In this document: positions 45,901-54,215 of the stretch, piece after piece | How the letters are laid out: the number at the start of each line of letters is the position of its first letter | How positions within the stretch are numbered: the stretch's first letter is position 1 | Source: Sinorhizobium meliloti 4H41 | Lineage (GTDB): Bacteria > Pseudomonadota > Alphaproteobacteria > Rhizobiales > Rhizobiaceae | Reading direction: 5' to 3' | NCBI RefSeq assembly: GCF_000375585.1 | Contig: NZ_AQWP01000006.1 | Location: 186,001-250,000, forward strand | DNA length: 64,000 nucleotides | Made by a program: the position numbers and the translations under genes | Notes under the pieces: generated by a model | The model's database searches: none | The model's input: only the letters and a program-made list of their open reading frames with translations | What the model was told of the DNA's origin: nothing

Positions 45901-46767
45901 TTATCCTTTCACCGCGCCGAAGGTCAGGCCCGAGACGAGGTGCTTCTGAATGATGAAGGTGAGGGTCAACGCCGGAACGATCATGACGACCGCAAGCGCG
46001 CACATGCCGCGCCAGTCGATGGTGAATTCGGCGGTGTAGTCGAGGAGCCCCACGGGCAAGGTCTTGGAATTGACGGAGCGGGTAATCTGCGAAGCGAGTG
46101 CATATTCGTTCCAGGACGTCAGGAAAGCGAAGATACCGGCCGACGCAATGCCCGGGCCGGCAAGCGGAAACTCCACCTGCCAGAAGGCCTGCCAAGGGGT
46201 GCAGCCGTCGATCTGCGCGGCTTCCGCGAGATCTTTCGGCACCTGGCGGAAGAATCCGTCGATCAGCCAGATCGTGAAGGGAACGTTGAGCGCGACATAG
46301 GTGAGGATGAGCGAGAAATGCGTATCGATGATGCCGGTGCGCGCATAGAGCATGAAGAGCGGCAGCGACAGCGCGATGCCCGGCACCGCGCGCGTCAGCA
46401 TGAAGCCGAGGAAGATGGCCGACTTCGCCTTGAACCGGTAGCGCGCGAAGGCATAGCCGCCGGCAAGGCCGATCGCCAGGGCGATGACCGTCGAGGTGAC
46501 CGATACGATGAGCGAATTGCGGAAATAGTCCCAGACCGGGACGCCCCCCTGCCCTGCGCCCGAGAACATCGCCCGGTAGGCGTCGAACGAGAGCGTCTCC
46601 GGGATCCAGACCGGCGGCTTGGCCATGATCTCGACCGTCGGCCGCAGCGATGACAGCACGATCCAGAGGCCCGGCAGGCAGATGACAAGCATGGCGAGAA
46701 AGAGCCCCACGAGGTGTGCCACCTTCAGCAACCGCCGCCGCAGGCGATGAGACGCGTTCGTATCCAT
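45901..46767 (-). CDS. Sugar ABC transporter permease (MalG type)
   Basis: A 288-residue permease starting MDTNASHRLRRRLLKVAHLV. The ATG at 46767 shares one base with the stop of the MalF-type gene (TAATG). The EAA loop is EAAQIDGCTPWQAFWQVEFP and the C-terminus FIIQKHLVSGLTFGAVKG is typical. About six hydrophobic segments are present. The upstream frame extension to 47523 is a shadow. Confidence 0.93.
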   Translation of the reverse strand: MDTNASHRLRRRLLKVAHLVGLFLAMLVICLPGLWIVLSSLRPTVEIMAKPPVWIPETLSFDAYRAMFSGAGQGGVPVWDYFRNSLIVSVTSTVIALAIGLAGGYAFARYRFKAKSAIFLGFMLTRAVPGIALSLPLFMLYARTGIIDTHFSLILTYVALNVPFTIWLIDGFFRQVPKDLAEAAQIDGCTPWQAFWQVEFPLAGPGIASAGIFAFLTSWNEYALASQITRSVNSKTLPVGLLDYTAEFTIDWRGMCALAVVMIVPALTLTFIIQKHLVSGLTFGAVKG

Positions 46768-47663
46768 TACCACTCGGCTCCGATCTGCTGGCGCGCCGCG
46801 GCGAGCTTGCGGAAGAAATAGACAGTGAAGACGATCGACAACAGGATGGCGACGTAGGCCATTGCGTTGGCCATGCCCATGCGGGCGTCGCCATAGGCGG
46901 TGCGTCCGATAAGCGTCCAGAGCAGTTCGGTGCGCTTTGCCGGGCCGCCATCCGTCATGATCTTGACGATGTCGTAGGCGCGCGCGACATCGAGCGAACG
47001 GATCGTCATCGCGATGAAGGCGAAGGGCATCAGGTAGGGCCAGGTGACATAGCGGAAGGTCTGCCAGGGCGTGCAGCCGTCGACATGGGCCGCTTCGACC
47101 GGATCCTTGGGCATGGCAAGCAGCCCGGCGAGAATGAGGATCGCGAAAACCGCGGTCGAAGACCAGACCTCTGCGACGATGATCGAGAAGAGCGCGAGAT
47201 TGCCGTCGATCAGCCAGGGGATGGCACGATCGGTGAGGCCCAGCGACTGCAGCGCGTTGTTGACGAAGCCGATATTGTCGTTGAACAGGAACTTGAACTG
47301 GAAGCCCACCAGCACCGGCGAGAACATCATCGGAAACATCATCGCGGTCCGCAACGCCCGCTGGCCGTAAGTCGCCTTGTTGACCAGCAGCGCCAAGCCA
47401 AGACCGAGGAACATCTCGGCGTTGAGCGCGACGGTGAGAAGGAGCACCGTCCGGCCGAAAGCGACCCAGAATTCGGCATTGGTAAGGACGTTCACATAGT
47501 TGCGAAAACCGATGAAGACCCAAAGCGAGTCCGGCTTCGTCAGACGGAACGGGGTGAAACTCGAATAAAGCGAGAAGACGAGCGGCAGCACGATGAACAC
47601 TGCCAGGACGATGAAGGCCGGAAGCAGCAGAAGCGTGGGTGCCGACAGTTTCGAGAGCTTCAT
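46767..47663 (-). CDS. Sugar ABC transporter permease (MalF type)
   Basis: A 298-residue permease starting MKLSKLSAPTLLLLPAFIVL. The extended frame to 47726 would start in the hairpin at 47693-47720 and is rejected. The EAA loop reads EAAHVDGCTPWQTFRYVTWP. It is separated from the binding-protein gene by 69 bases containing that hairpin, and overlaps the MalG-type gene by one base. Confidence 0.92.
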   Translation of the reverse strand: MKLSKLSAPTLLLLPAFIVLAVFIVLPLVFSLYSSFTPFRLTKPDSLWVFIGFRNYVNVLTNAEFWVAFGRTVLLLTVALNAEMFLGLGLALLVNKATYGQRALRTAMMFPMMFSPVLVGFQFKFLFNDNIGFVNNALQSLGLTDRAIPWLIDGNLALFSIIVAEVWSSTAVFAILILAGLLAMPKDPVEAAHVDGCTPWQTFRYVTWPYLMPFAFIAMTIRSLDVARAYDIVKIMTDGGPAKRTELLWTLIGRTAYGDARMGMANAMAYVAILLSIVFTVYFFRKLAAARQQIGAEW

Positions 47664-47692
47664 CGGAGATCCTGGGAAGAGTTCACATGCGT

Positions 47693-47720
47693 GGCGGCGC
47701 CGAAACGGTCCGGCGCCGCC
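47693..47720. terminator. Perfect 10-bp hairpin after the sugar-binding-protein gene
   Basis: GGCGGCGCCG, eight bases, CGGCGCCGCC: a perfect GC-rich stem 12 bases past the binding-protein stop and 29 bases before the permease start. It is placed like the hairpins at 18129 and 53283 and is probably an mRNA-stabilising or attenuating structure. Confidence 0.78.
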
Positions 47721-47732
47721 TTTCAATCGGGA

Positions 47733-49052
47733 TCAGAGCTTGCCGGCGTCTTCGAGGATGCCGGTCGCCTTTTCGGCGGCGGCGTCGAGCGCTTCCTTCG
47801 ACGTCTTGTCGCCGAGGATCGCTGCCTGCAGCTCCGGATAGACTGCGTTGGAGATCTCGATCCACTCAGCCGTCTGCGGCACCGGGAAAGCATGCTTTGC
47901 CGCTTCCTGGAACGCCTGCAGGACCTCGGTCTTGTAGGCGTCGCCTTCCGCGGCCTTGATATTGTAGTCCCAGACGGCGCTTCGCGTCGGCAGCGGGCCG
48001 GCGGCGGATTCGAGCTTCTGGCTGTCCTCATTCGTCAGCCACCAGACGAGCGAGGCGGCTGCTTCCTTGTCGGCGCAGGATTCGGTCACCGAGAAGCCGT
48101 GATGCCCGGACCAGCCGGTGCGCTTGCCGGAGGAGCCGGCCGGCTGAACCTTGACGCCGACATTCCCGGCGACCTTCGACGATTTCGGATCGTTGAAGAA
48201 GGATGCCCAGCCGGGCCAGTCGAGATTGACCGCGATCGAGCCCGAGGCGAAGCCCTGTCCGAGATCGTCCCAGAGATAGTTGGTGGTGCCCGGCGGTACC
48301 GCCTTGTCCTTGTAGAGCTTGACGAACCATTCGAGCGCGCGCACGCCCGCTTCCGAATTGAAGGCGGGGCGGCCGTCCTTGTCGAGATATTCCCCACCCT
48401 CGGCGACCAGCATTTCGTAGAAGCGGCCGTTGATCGCTTCCTCCTTGCCGGCAAACTGGGTGCCGTAGAAATTCGGCGGAGCGGCGAAGAATTCTGCCTG
48501 GTCGCTCACCTGAGCCCAGGTGTCCGGCGGCGCGAGGTCATAGCCGTATTTGGCCTTGAATTCGGTCTTCTTCGCCTCGTCCTGGTATAGGCTCTTTTGG
48601 AAATAGAGCGCGGAGACGTCGAACTGCGCCCGCGGCAGCATGACGAGCTTGCCGTCGAGCGTCGAGGCGTCGATTACGGCCGGTACGAATTTGGCCACTT
48701 CCTCGGAAGGGATGAGGCCGAAAAGGTCCGCATAGATGTCCGGATACTGCGGAGCGAAGGAGGAGTGGTTCGAACCGACGCACCAGGTGAGGCCGCCGGT
48801 GGCGATATCGGATTTGATCTCCTTGTCCAGTTCGAAGTGGTTCTTCTTCGACAGGATATTGACCTTGGCGCCGGTCGCCTTCTCCCATTCGCCGATGCGC
48901 TCATAGAGTTTCTCGTACTGCTGTCCACCGATCAGCTTGGCGTCGATGGTCACGCCTTCGAACTTGCCGGGCAGGTCCGCGGCATTTGCCGCCCCCATTG
49001 CGCAAGCAAGCATGATCACTCCGGCCGATACGCCGGAAAGCAGCCTGTTCAT
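47733..49052 (-). CDS. Sugar ABC transporter periplasmic binding protein
   Basis: A 439-residue family 1 solute-binding protein. GGAGGAA precedes the ATG at 49052. The signal peptide MNRLLSGVSAGVIMLACAMG is cleaved after ANA near residue 24. NLDWPGWASFFNDP and GWSGHHGFSVTESCADKEAA resemble the usual binding-protein C-lobe. It is first gene of a long operon (importer, enolase-superfamily protein, mutarotase, oxidoreductases, hydrolase, fuconate dehydratase), so the ligand is probably L-fucose or a close relative. Confidence 0.9.
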   Translation of the reverse strand: MNRLLSGVSAGVIMLACAMGAANAADLPGKFEGVTIDAKLIGGQQYEKLYERIGEWEKATGAKVNILSKKNHFELDKEIKSDIATGGLTWCVGSNHSSFAPQYPDIYADLFGLIPSEEVAKFVPAVIDASTLDGKLVMLPRAQFDVSALYFQKSLYQDEAKKTEFKAKYGYDLAPPDTWAQVSDQAEFFAAPPNFYGTQFAGKEEAINGRFYEMLVAEGGEYLDKDGRPAFNSEAGVRALEWFVKLYKDKAVPPGTTNYLWDDLGQGFASGSIAVNLDWPGWASFFNDPKSSKVAGNVGVKVQPAGSSGKRTGWSGHHGFSVTESCADKEAAASLVWWLTNEDSQKLESAAGPLPTRSAVWDYNIKAAEGDAYKTEVLQAFQEAAKHAFPVPQTAEWIEISNAVYPELQAAILGDKTSKEALDAAAEKATGILEDAGKL

Positions 49053-49113
49053 TGTACTTCCTCCGCTGAACACGCCCTTCTCCGAGAGCATGAGTCCTCA
49101 TCCGTGAGAAACT

Positions 49114-49136
49114 AATTTATATACAAACGATAAATT
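49114..49136. promoter_or_regulatory. Candidate IclR operator (7-bp inverted repeat)
   Basis: AATTTAT, nine bases, ATAAATT in an AT-rich patch between the divergent binding-protein and IclR genes. Position and symmetry suit a dimeric repressor controlling both. AT-rich composition makes chance symmetry more likely, so confidence is moderate. Confidence 0.45.
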
Positions 49137-49219
49137 TATGGATGGTCAAGGGCCATTCCCTTCCGTCTTCCGCTTTTCATGCGTATATGGAGGGGAATAT
49201 TCATCTGGGAGAGACGCGG

Positions 49220-50002
49220 ATGGACAATGAAGAGTCAGACAAGTATCGCGCGCCGGCACTCGACAAGGGCCTGGACATACTGGAGCTGCTTGCCAGCGTC
49301 GACGGCGGCCTCACGCAGGCTGAGATTTCGAAGAGGCTGAACCGCAGTCCGAACGAGTTCTACCGCATGCTCGACCGTCTGGTGCGCCGCGGCTACGTGA
49401 CCCGTATCGACGGCGATCTCTATTCGCTGACCCTGAAGCTCTTCGGATTGGCGCAGTTGCATGCGCCCGTGCGCCGGCTCGCTTCCTTCGCCACGCCGCT
49501 GATGCGCGAGCTCGCCCAGCGGTCCAAGCAGGCCAACCAACTCGCCGTCTTCGACCGCGGCTCCGCCGTCGTGATCGCGCAGCAGGAGGCGCCGGACTAC
49601 TGGGGCATTTCGATCCGGGTGGGCTCGCATATCAGCCTGTTCGACACCGGATCGGGCCACGTGTTGCTTGCATTCCGTTCGCCGGAGGAACGGGAAATGA
49701 TGATCTCCGAACATGTGCGCAGCAGGGACGAGATCAACCTCACCCCGGAATTCTACGCCCGTCTCGACCAGATCCGCGAGCGCGGCTACGAGATGATGGC
49801 AAGTGCCCAGACCGCCGGTGTCTACAACCTCTCCGCCCCGATCCTTGGGCCCGACGGACGCAGCATCGCAGCGCTCACCTGCCCCTATATCTCCCTGGTC
49901 AACAATCCTTCGGCCCCTGATATCACCGAGACCATATCGCTCCTGCTCAAGACCGCATCGCAGCTCTCGGCGCTCGCCGGAGCCGATGTCGCGCAGGGTT
50001 GA
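49220..50002 (+). CDS. IclR family transcriptional regulator of the fucose-type operon
   Basis: A 260-residue regulator. The winged helix lies at about residues 10-75 (APALDKGLDILELLASVDGG, QAEISKRLNRSPNEFYRMLD), the effector domain at about 85-250 (ISIRVGSHISLFDTGSGHVL, AGVYNLSAPILGPDGRSIAA). The start at 49220 has GGGAGAG six bases upstream; an upstream in-frame ATG at 49142 lacks one. It is divergent from the importer operon and followed by the lactonase gene 50 bases later, so it probably senses an L-fucose pathway intermediate. Confidence 0.88.
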   Translation: MDNEESDKYRAPALDKGLDILELLASVDGGLTQAEISKRLNRSPNEFYRMLDRLVRRGYVTRIDGDLYSLTLKLFGLAQLHAPVRRLASFATPLMRELAQRSKQANQLAVFDRGSAVVIAQQEAPDYWGISIRVGSHISLFDTGSGHVLLAFRSPEEREMMISEHVRSRDEINLTPEFYARLDQIRERGYEMMASAQTAGVYNLSAPILGPDGRSIAALTCPYISLVNNPSAPDITETISLLLKTASQLSALAGADVAQG

Positions 50003-50052
50003 TCCGCGCCGGAAAAACAGACTTCCTATGTGAACGAAGAGGAGGAGCAGCC

Positions 50053-50889
50053 TTGATCATCGACACGCATCTGCATCTGATCGACAAATCCGCGCTCAAC
50101 TATCCGTGGCTCGCCGGGGTTCCCGCGCTCGATCGGGATTTTCTCTATTCGAGCTATGCGGCGGAGGCAAAGCGCGTGGGCATTGCCGCCTCGCTGCATA
50201 TGGAAGTGGACGTCGACCCGGCTGAGATCGAACTCGAAACGCGCGAGGTCGCGCGTCTTGCGGGTGAGCCCGGAAGCCTCCTCAAAGGCGCAATTGCCGC
50301 CTGCCGCCCGGAAGAGGAAGGCTTCGCCGCCTATCTCGCGCGGCAGGAGGAAAACGCCTTCGTCAAGGGCTTCAGGCGGGTGTTGCACGTCGTTGCCGAC
50401 GATCTCTCCGAGCAATCTCTCTTTCGCCAAAACATCAAGCGGCTCTCCGGCACCCGCTTCACCTTCGATCTCTGCGTCCTGCCGCATCAGATGCCGAAAG
50501 CCATGGCACTCGCCGACCTCGCGCCCGACGTACAGTTCATTCTCGACCATTGCGGCGTTCCCGACATAAAGGGTCACGCGGAGCATCCCTGGCGCGATCA
50601 TATGACCGAGATCGCCCGCCGCCCGAATGTCGTCGCCAAGATCTCCGGAGTGGTCGCCTATGCGGAGGAAGGCTGGACGCTCGCCTCCATCCGTCCTTAT
50701 GTCGAGCACACGATCTCGGTCTTCGGCTGGGACCGCGTCGTCTGGGGCAGCGACTGGCCGGTCTGCACCCTCGGCGGCAACCTCTCCACCTGGGTCGCGG
50801 CCACCCAGGCTCTCATCGAAGGCTGCAGTCCCGAGGAACGGAGGAAGCTGCTCTCCGGCAATGCGCGGCGGATCTGGAACCTGCCCTGA
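50053..50889 (+). CDS. Amidohydrolase 2 family protein, probable L-fuconolactonase
   Basis: A 278-residue metal-dependent hydrolase. IDTHLHLIDKSALNYPWLAG at the start carries the HxH motif. FILDHCGVPDIKGHAEHPWR supplies another metal-site His, and VVWGSDWPVCTLGG the catalytic Asp. L-fucono-1,5-lactonases belong to this group. I use the TTG start at 50053, which has GGAGGAG five bases upstream; the longer frame from 49999 has no site. It likely hydrolyses the lactone formed by the fucose dehydrogenase step. It follows the IclR gene on the same strand. Confidence 0.85.
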   Translation: MIIDTHLHLIDKSALNYPWLAGVPALDRDFLYSSYAAEAKRVGIAASLHMEVDVDPAEIELETREVARLAGEPGSLLKGAIAACRPEEEGFAAYLARQEENAFVKGFRRVLHVVADDLSEQSLFRQNIKRLSGTRFTFDLCVLPHQMPKAMALADLAPDVQFILDHCGVPDIKGHAEHPWRDHMTEIARRPNVVAKISGVVAYAEEGWTLASIRPYVEHTISVFGWDRVVWGSDWPVCTLGGNLSTWVAATQALIEGCSPEERRKLLSGNARRIWNLP

Positions 50890-50956
50890 CGATTCTCTCC
50901 CTTGCCCCCTCACCCAGTGCTTGTCACACCGCAATGAGGGCGTGCGGGAGGCGCCG

Positions 50957-51835
50957 TCATGGTGCGCCGCGTTGCCGTTCCAGCGTCTCGAAATGGTCGG
51001 CGATCTCCTTGCCGGTTGCGATCCAAACGTCGCCTTTTGCCTGAACGTGACGCAGGAAGTCGCGAAGGAGGTGCCAGCGCATCGGACGGCCGGAGACTTG
51101 CGGGTGCAAAACGAGCGTCGTGACGCCGCCCCAGGCATGGGTGGCCTCGAATTCGTCGATCCAGAGCGAAAGGACGGCTTCGCGGCCGAAGAGCGGTCGC
51201 GCGCTCGAGCGGCTGGACATCCCGAAATTCCAGTCGTCGAATGCGAAATTGACCGGAATCTCCACCGGGCCCGGCACGCCGTCCGCCGACGCGTGCCGGT
51301 AGGGCAGGATGTCGTCGCGAAACGAGCTGGAATAGCGGATGCCCGTTTTGGCAAGATAGGCGATGAGCTCGGGAAAATTCTCTCCCGAGGGCGCGCGGTA
51401 GCCGACCGGACGGATGCCGAATGCCCGCTGCAGCGCCTCGAAGCCGCGGTCGATCTCCTCGAACGTCTCGTCCAGCCGATCGCGATCCGGCATCTTGTGA
51501 AGATAGCCGTGGTGACCGATCTCGTGTCCGGCCGCGACAATCTTCTCGCAGGCCGCGGGATGGGCAAGCGCCGTCCATCCGGGCGTGAAGAACGTCGCCT
51601 TCATCGCCAGCTCGTCCATCAGTTCGAGGATCCTGGCAATGCCGACGCGCGCATCGTAGCCGCCATGGGAGGTGGTCACCATCCGATCGACATTCGAAGG
51701 ATTGTTGCCGATCCATGCGGTTTCGGCATCCACGTCGAAGCCGATGAAGACGGCGCTCTTCGCGCCGTTCGGCCAGGTCAGCGCCGGCGTTTGCGGCGCC
51801 GGATTGAGCGGACGGGGCGTCAGGTCGTAGGTCAT
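50957..51835 (-). CDS. NodB-like polysaccharide deacetylase family hydrolase
   Basis: A 292-residue carbohydrate esterase family 4 type protein. FIGFDVDAETAW near residue 31 supplies the metal-site Asp. EIGHHGYLHKMPDRDRLDET supplies the two His residues, and VGYRAPSGENFPELIAYLAK the Arg/Pro loop. No signal peptide is present, so it acts in the cytoplasm, as do PuuE-type amidohydrolases of this fold. That suggests an amide or cyclic-imide substrate rather than a polymer. It ends an operon with ArgH-like, transport and MmgE/PrpD genes, 10 bases after the MmgE/PrpD stop. Confidence 0.85.
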   Translation of the reverse strand: MTYDLTPRPLNPAPQTPALTWPNGAKSAVFIGFDVDAETAWIGNNPSNVDRMVTTSHGGYDARVGIARILELMDELAMKATFFTPGWTALAHPAACEKIVAAGHEIGHHGYLHKMPDRDRLDETFEEIDRGFEALQRAFGIRPVGYRAPSGENFPELIAYLAKTGIRYSSSFRDDILPYRHASADGVPGPVEIPVNFAFDDWNFGMSSRSSARPLFGREAVLSLWIDEFEATHAWGGVTTLVLHPQVSGRPMRWHLLRDFLRHVQAKGDVWIATGKEIADHFETLERQRGAP

Positions 51836-51845
51836 CACGAAATCC

Positions 51846-53249
51846 TCAGCAAAAGACGGGACGCTTGTCGCCGTCGCCAGCAAGCAGGGGCTCCAGAGCG
51901 CGGCAATCCTCGACGTGTTCGAGCTCGGCGAGCATCCGCCAGAGCCCGTCCGCCTGCTCCGTTTCGATGCTCATCGCGGCGAGCTCTCCGAACTTGGCGC
52001 GGATGGCGGCGGGGCGCATCGGCCTTTCGGCGGAGCCGGTCGCGCGGGGCACCATTCGTGCCAGACGAGCGCCGTCCTTGAAGAGAAGCGTGACGACCGG
52101 CTCGTCGAGCGGCTGCATCCCATCGTCTACCGTGAGCAGCATGCGGTCCATGACGGCCCGCAGGCGGGAATCGGCACGTCGGTCGGCGGCATAGGCCTGG
52201 AGCCCGGCCGTCAGGAACACGCAGCGTGCCGCAAGCGCATAGGGCAGGCTCATCTGCGTGGGCGCCATGGCGCCGCTCTCACGGGCGCCGCACATGCCCA
52301 TCAGCATGGCGCTCAACCGCAACTCGATCCGCTCGATCTCAACTGCATCACGTCCCGTTTCCGAAAGCAGGTCGTCCAGCGCATCGATCGCCGAATGGGC
52401 GCCCCGGCAGGAAGCGTAAGGTTTGAGGACCGCACGCCTCACCTTCCAGTCTTCGTCCAGTCTTTCGCATAGCTTCTGCGGCTCGCAGACATCCTTGTTG
52501 AACGACAGGAAAAAGCCGCCCCAGACGTCGTCGAAGACCCTGGAGGGGCCGGCAAGGCCCTCCCCTGCCAACCGCGCCGCGAGCAGCCCGCCCTCGGCCG
52601 CGCGGCCGGCATGGACCTTCTTCGCCTGCGATCCGTCATGGATGAAGGCCCAGAGGCCGGAGGAGAAGCTGGTGGCGAGCGTGATCGCATCGCGCGTGGC
52701 AAGATCGTCGAAACCGGAAAGCCTGGCCACGGCCGCCGCAGCCGCAAGCGTGCCGCAGGTGCCCGTGCAATGCCAGCCGAGCCCGTTGTGGCTGTCGTAT
52801 CCGCCCGCCGCTTCGAGGACGCGCCGGCCGGTCTCGTAGCCCGCGACCACGCTGGCGATGAGTTCCCTGCCCGTCACCGGGCGCTTCGCTTCGGCAATCG
52901 CGGCCAGAACGGCGGGAATGACGACGGCGCCCGAATGGTCGCACCCGCCGGAATCGTCGAGTTCGAAAGCGTGTGCCGCGATCCCGTTTATGAGCGCGGC
53001 CTCACGCGCTGCCGTGCGATCGCCGGTGCCCCAGATCAGCGCGCTACCGGGCACACCGGCGGCCCTGCGGGCTATGCCGGCTTCAGCCGATCGCGCGCCA
53101 GCCAGTGCCGCGCCGATCGTGTCCGCGATGTGGACTTTGGTCTTTTCGACGACATCGGCTGGAAGCGCTTCGAACTTAAGGGCTGCAAGAAAGGATGCCA
53201 GCCTGTCGACCGGCGTGTCGGCGGCAACGCGGGGCATGGAACTGCTCAT
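51846..53249 (-). CDS. MmgE/PrpD family protein
   Basis: A 467-residue MmgE/PrpD protein. HIADTIGAALAGARSAEAGI near residue 41, NGIAAHAFELDDSGGCDHSG near 88, GYETGRRVLEAAG, and GLGWHCTGTCGTLAAAAAVA near 155 are the family core. FKPYASCRGAHS-type text appears as LKPYASCRGAHSAIDALDDL. The family includes 2-methylcitrate dehydratase, cis-aconitate decarboxylase and iminodisuccinate epimerase, all acting on tricarboxylate-like or dicarboxyethyl compounds. It sits in an operon with an ArgH-like lyase and amino acid importer, which favours an epimerase role. A 73-base gap with a hairpin precedes it. Confidence 0.88.
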   Translation of the reverse strand: MSSSMPRVAADTPVDRLASFLAALKFEALPADVVEKTKVHIADTIGAALAGARSAEAGIARRAAGVPGSALIWGTGDRTAAREAALINGIAAHAFELDDSGGCDHSGAVVIPAVLAAIAEAKRPVTGRELIASVVAGYETGRRVLEAAGGYDSHNGLGWHCTGTCGTLAAAAAVARLSGFDDLATRDAITLATSFSSGLWAFIHDGSQAKKVHAGRAAEGGLLAARLAGEGLAGPSRVFDDVWGGFFLSFNKDVCEPQKLCERLDEDWKVRRAVLKPYASCRGAHSAIDALDDLLSETGRDAVEIERIELRLSAMLMGMCGARESGAMAPTQMSLPYALAARCVFLTAGLQAYAADRRADSRLRAVMDRMLLTVDDGMQPLDEPVVTLLFKDGARLARMVPRATGSAERPMRPAAIRAKFGELAAMSIETEQADGLWRMLAELEHVEDCRALEPLLAGDGDKRPVFC

Positions 53250-53282
53250 GGTTTGTCGAGAACCGGTCGGCGACGGCGCATT

Positions 53283-53313
53283 TTGCGGCCCCGCCTGTTC
53301 GGCGGGGCCGCAA
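53283..53313. terminator. Perfect 13-bp hairpin after the amino-acid-binding-protein gene
   Basis: TTGCGGCCCCGCC, loop TGTTC, GGCGGGGCCGCAA, starting nine bases past the binding-protein stop on the minus strand. AAAA on the plus strand side is not a T run for the minus transcript beyond the stem. It is the strongest of the three such hairpins in the window. Confidence 0.82.
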
Positions 53314-53322
53314 CGCGGCGGA

Positions 53323-54153
53323 TTACTTCACCGCTTCGCCATTGACGTAAATGCCATCGAGCAAGGTGCCCTCGAGGCCGTATTTTGCGAAAATCGCCTT
53401 GTACTCGCCTGATTCCATCAGGGCCTTCAGCGCTGCAGCATAGGCGTCGCGCAGTTCCGTGTCCTTCTTGGCGAAACCGATGCCCTGATAGACCACGGTG
53501 AAGGGCTCGCCCACGACGGCGTAGGTGTCCTTCTCGAGATCCATCAGATAGGGCAGCGTTTCGGAACCCTGGACGGCGGCGTCGAGCCGGCCTTGCTTGA
53601 GCTGGGCGCGGGCATCGGCGGAGCCTTCCGTCCCGACGACCTTGATGGCTGGCAGCCCCTTGGCTTCGCAATTGGCAGCACTCCATTTCGCCGTCTCGTC
53701 CGGGAAGGAGGTGCGGCGGCTCATGCCGACGGTCTTGCCGCAGAAATCGGTGAGCGTCTTGAACTCGTCCTTGCGGGCAAAGGACGTGTAGAACTGCGCG
53801 CCGGATTTCATGTAATCGATGAAATCGAGCGTATCGCGGCGCTTCGGAAGATCGCTCATGCCGCTATGGATAAGGTCGACGCGGCCGGTCTGAAGCGACG
53901 AGATCATCTGCTCGAAGCCGATATTCGACCACTCGACCGTGGTGCCGAGCTCTTTGGCGAGCGCAACGCCGAGATCGATGTCGACACCCTTAAGTTCGTT
54001 GGTCGCCGGGTCGACATATTCCATCGGCGGATAGTTCGGCTGGTTGGCGACGACGACCTTGCCGGCCGACTTCACCCGCTCGGGCAGGCCGGCGGCACTG
54101 GCGGAGGTTGCGGCGAGGCATGCGACCGTGAGCGCTGCGATATGCTTGTTCAT
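53323..54153 (-). CDS. Amino acid ABC transporter periplasmic binding protein
   Basis: A 276-residue family 3 solute-binding protein. The ATG at 54153 has GGGGA six bases upstream; an ATG four codons earlier is possible. The signal peptide is MNKHIAALTVACLAATSASA. KVVVANQPNYPPMEYVDPAT and KGVDIDLGVALAKELGTTVE open the mature protein. The transported ligand should be the substrate of the ArgH-like lyase in the same operon. It is separated from the ATPase gene by 62 bases and from MmgE/PrpD by the hairpin. Confidence 0.9.
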   Translation of the reverse strand: MNKHIAALTVACLAATSASAAGLPERVKSAGKVVVANQPNYPPMEYVDPATNELKGVDIDLGVALAKELGTTVEWSNIGFEQMISSLQTGRVDLIHSGMSDLPKRRDTLDFIDYMKSGAQFYTSFARKDEFKTLTDFCGKTVGMSRRTSFPDETAKWSAANCEAKGLPAIKVVGTEGSADARAQLKQGRLDAAVQGSETLPYLMDLEKDTYAVVGEPFTVVYQGIGFAKKDTELRDAYAAALKALMESGEYKAIFAKYGLEGTLLDGIYVNGEAVK

Positions 54154-54215
54154 GTGGTTCCCCATCTTGTCCTGGTTCGAGCCGGCGGCTTCGTCTGCCG
54201 CCGTTTTTCTGTTCC

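Noticed and set aside
44659-46653. 664-codon plus-strand frame antisense to transporter genes
   Set aside because: Shadow of the ATPase and permease genes; low-complexity Arg/Asp/Glu-rich text.
50890-50956. Possible fourth RIME fragment (CAGTGCTTGTCAC ... CAATGAGGG)
   Set aside because: Similarity is limited to a few short words and lacks the central palindromes.
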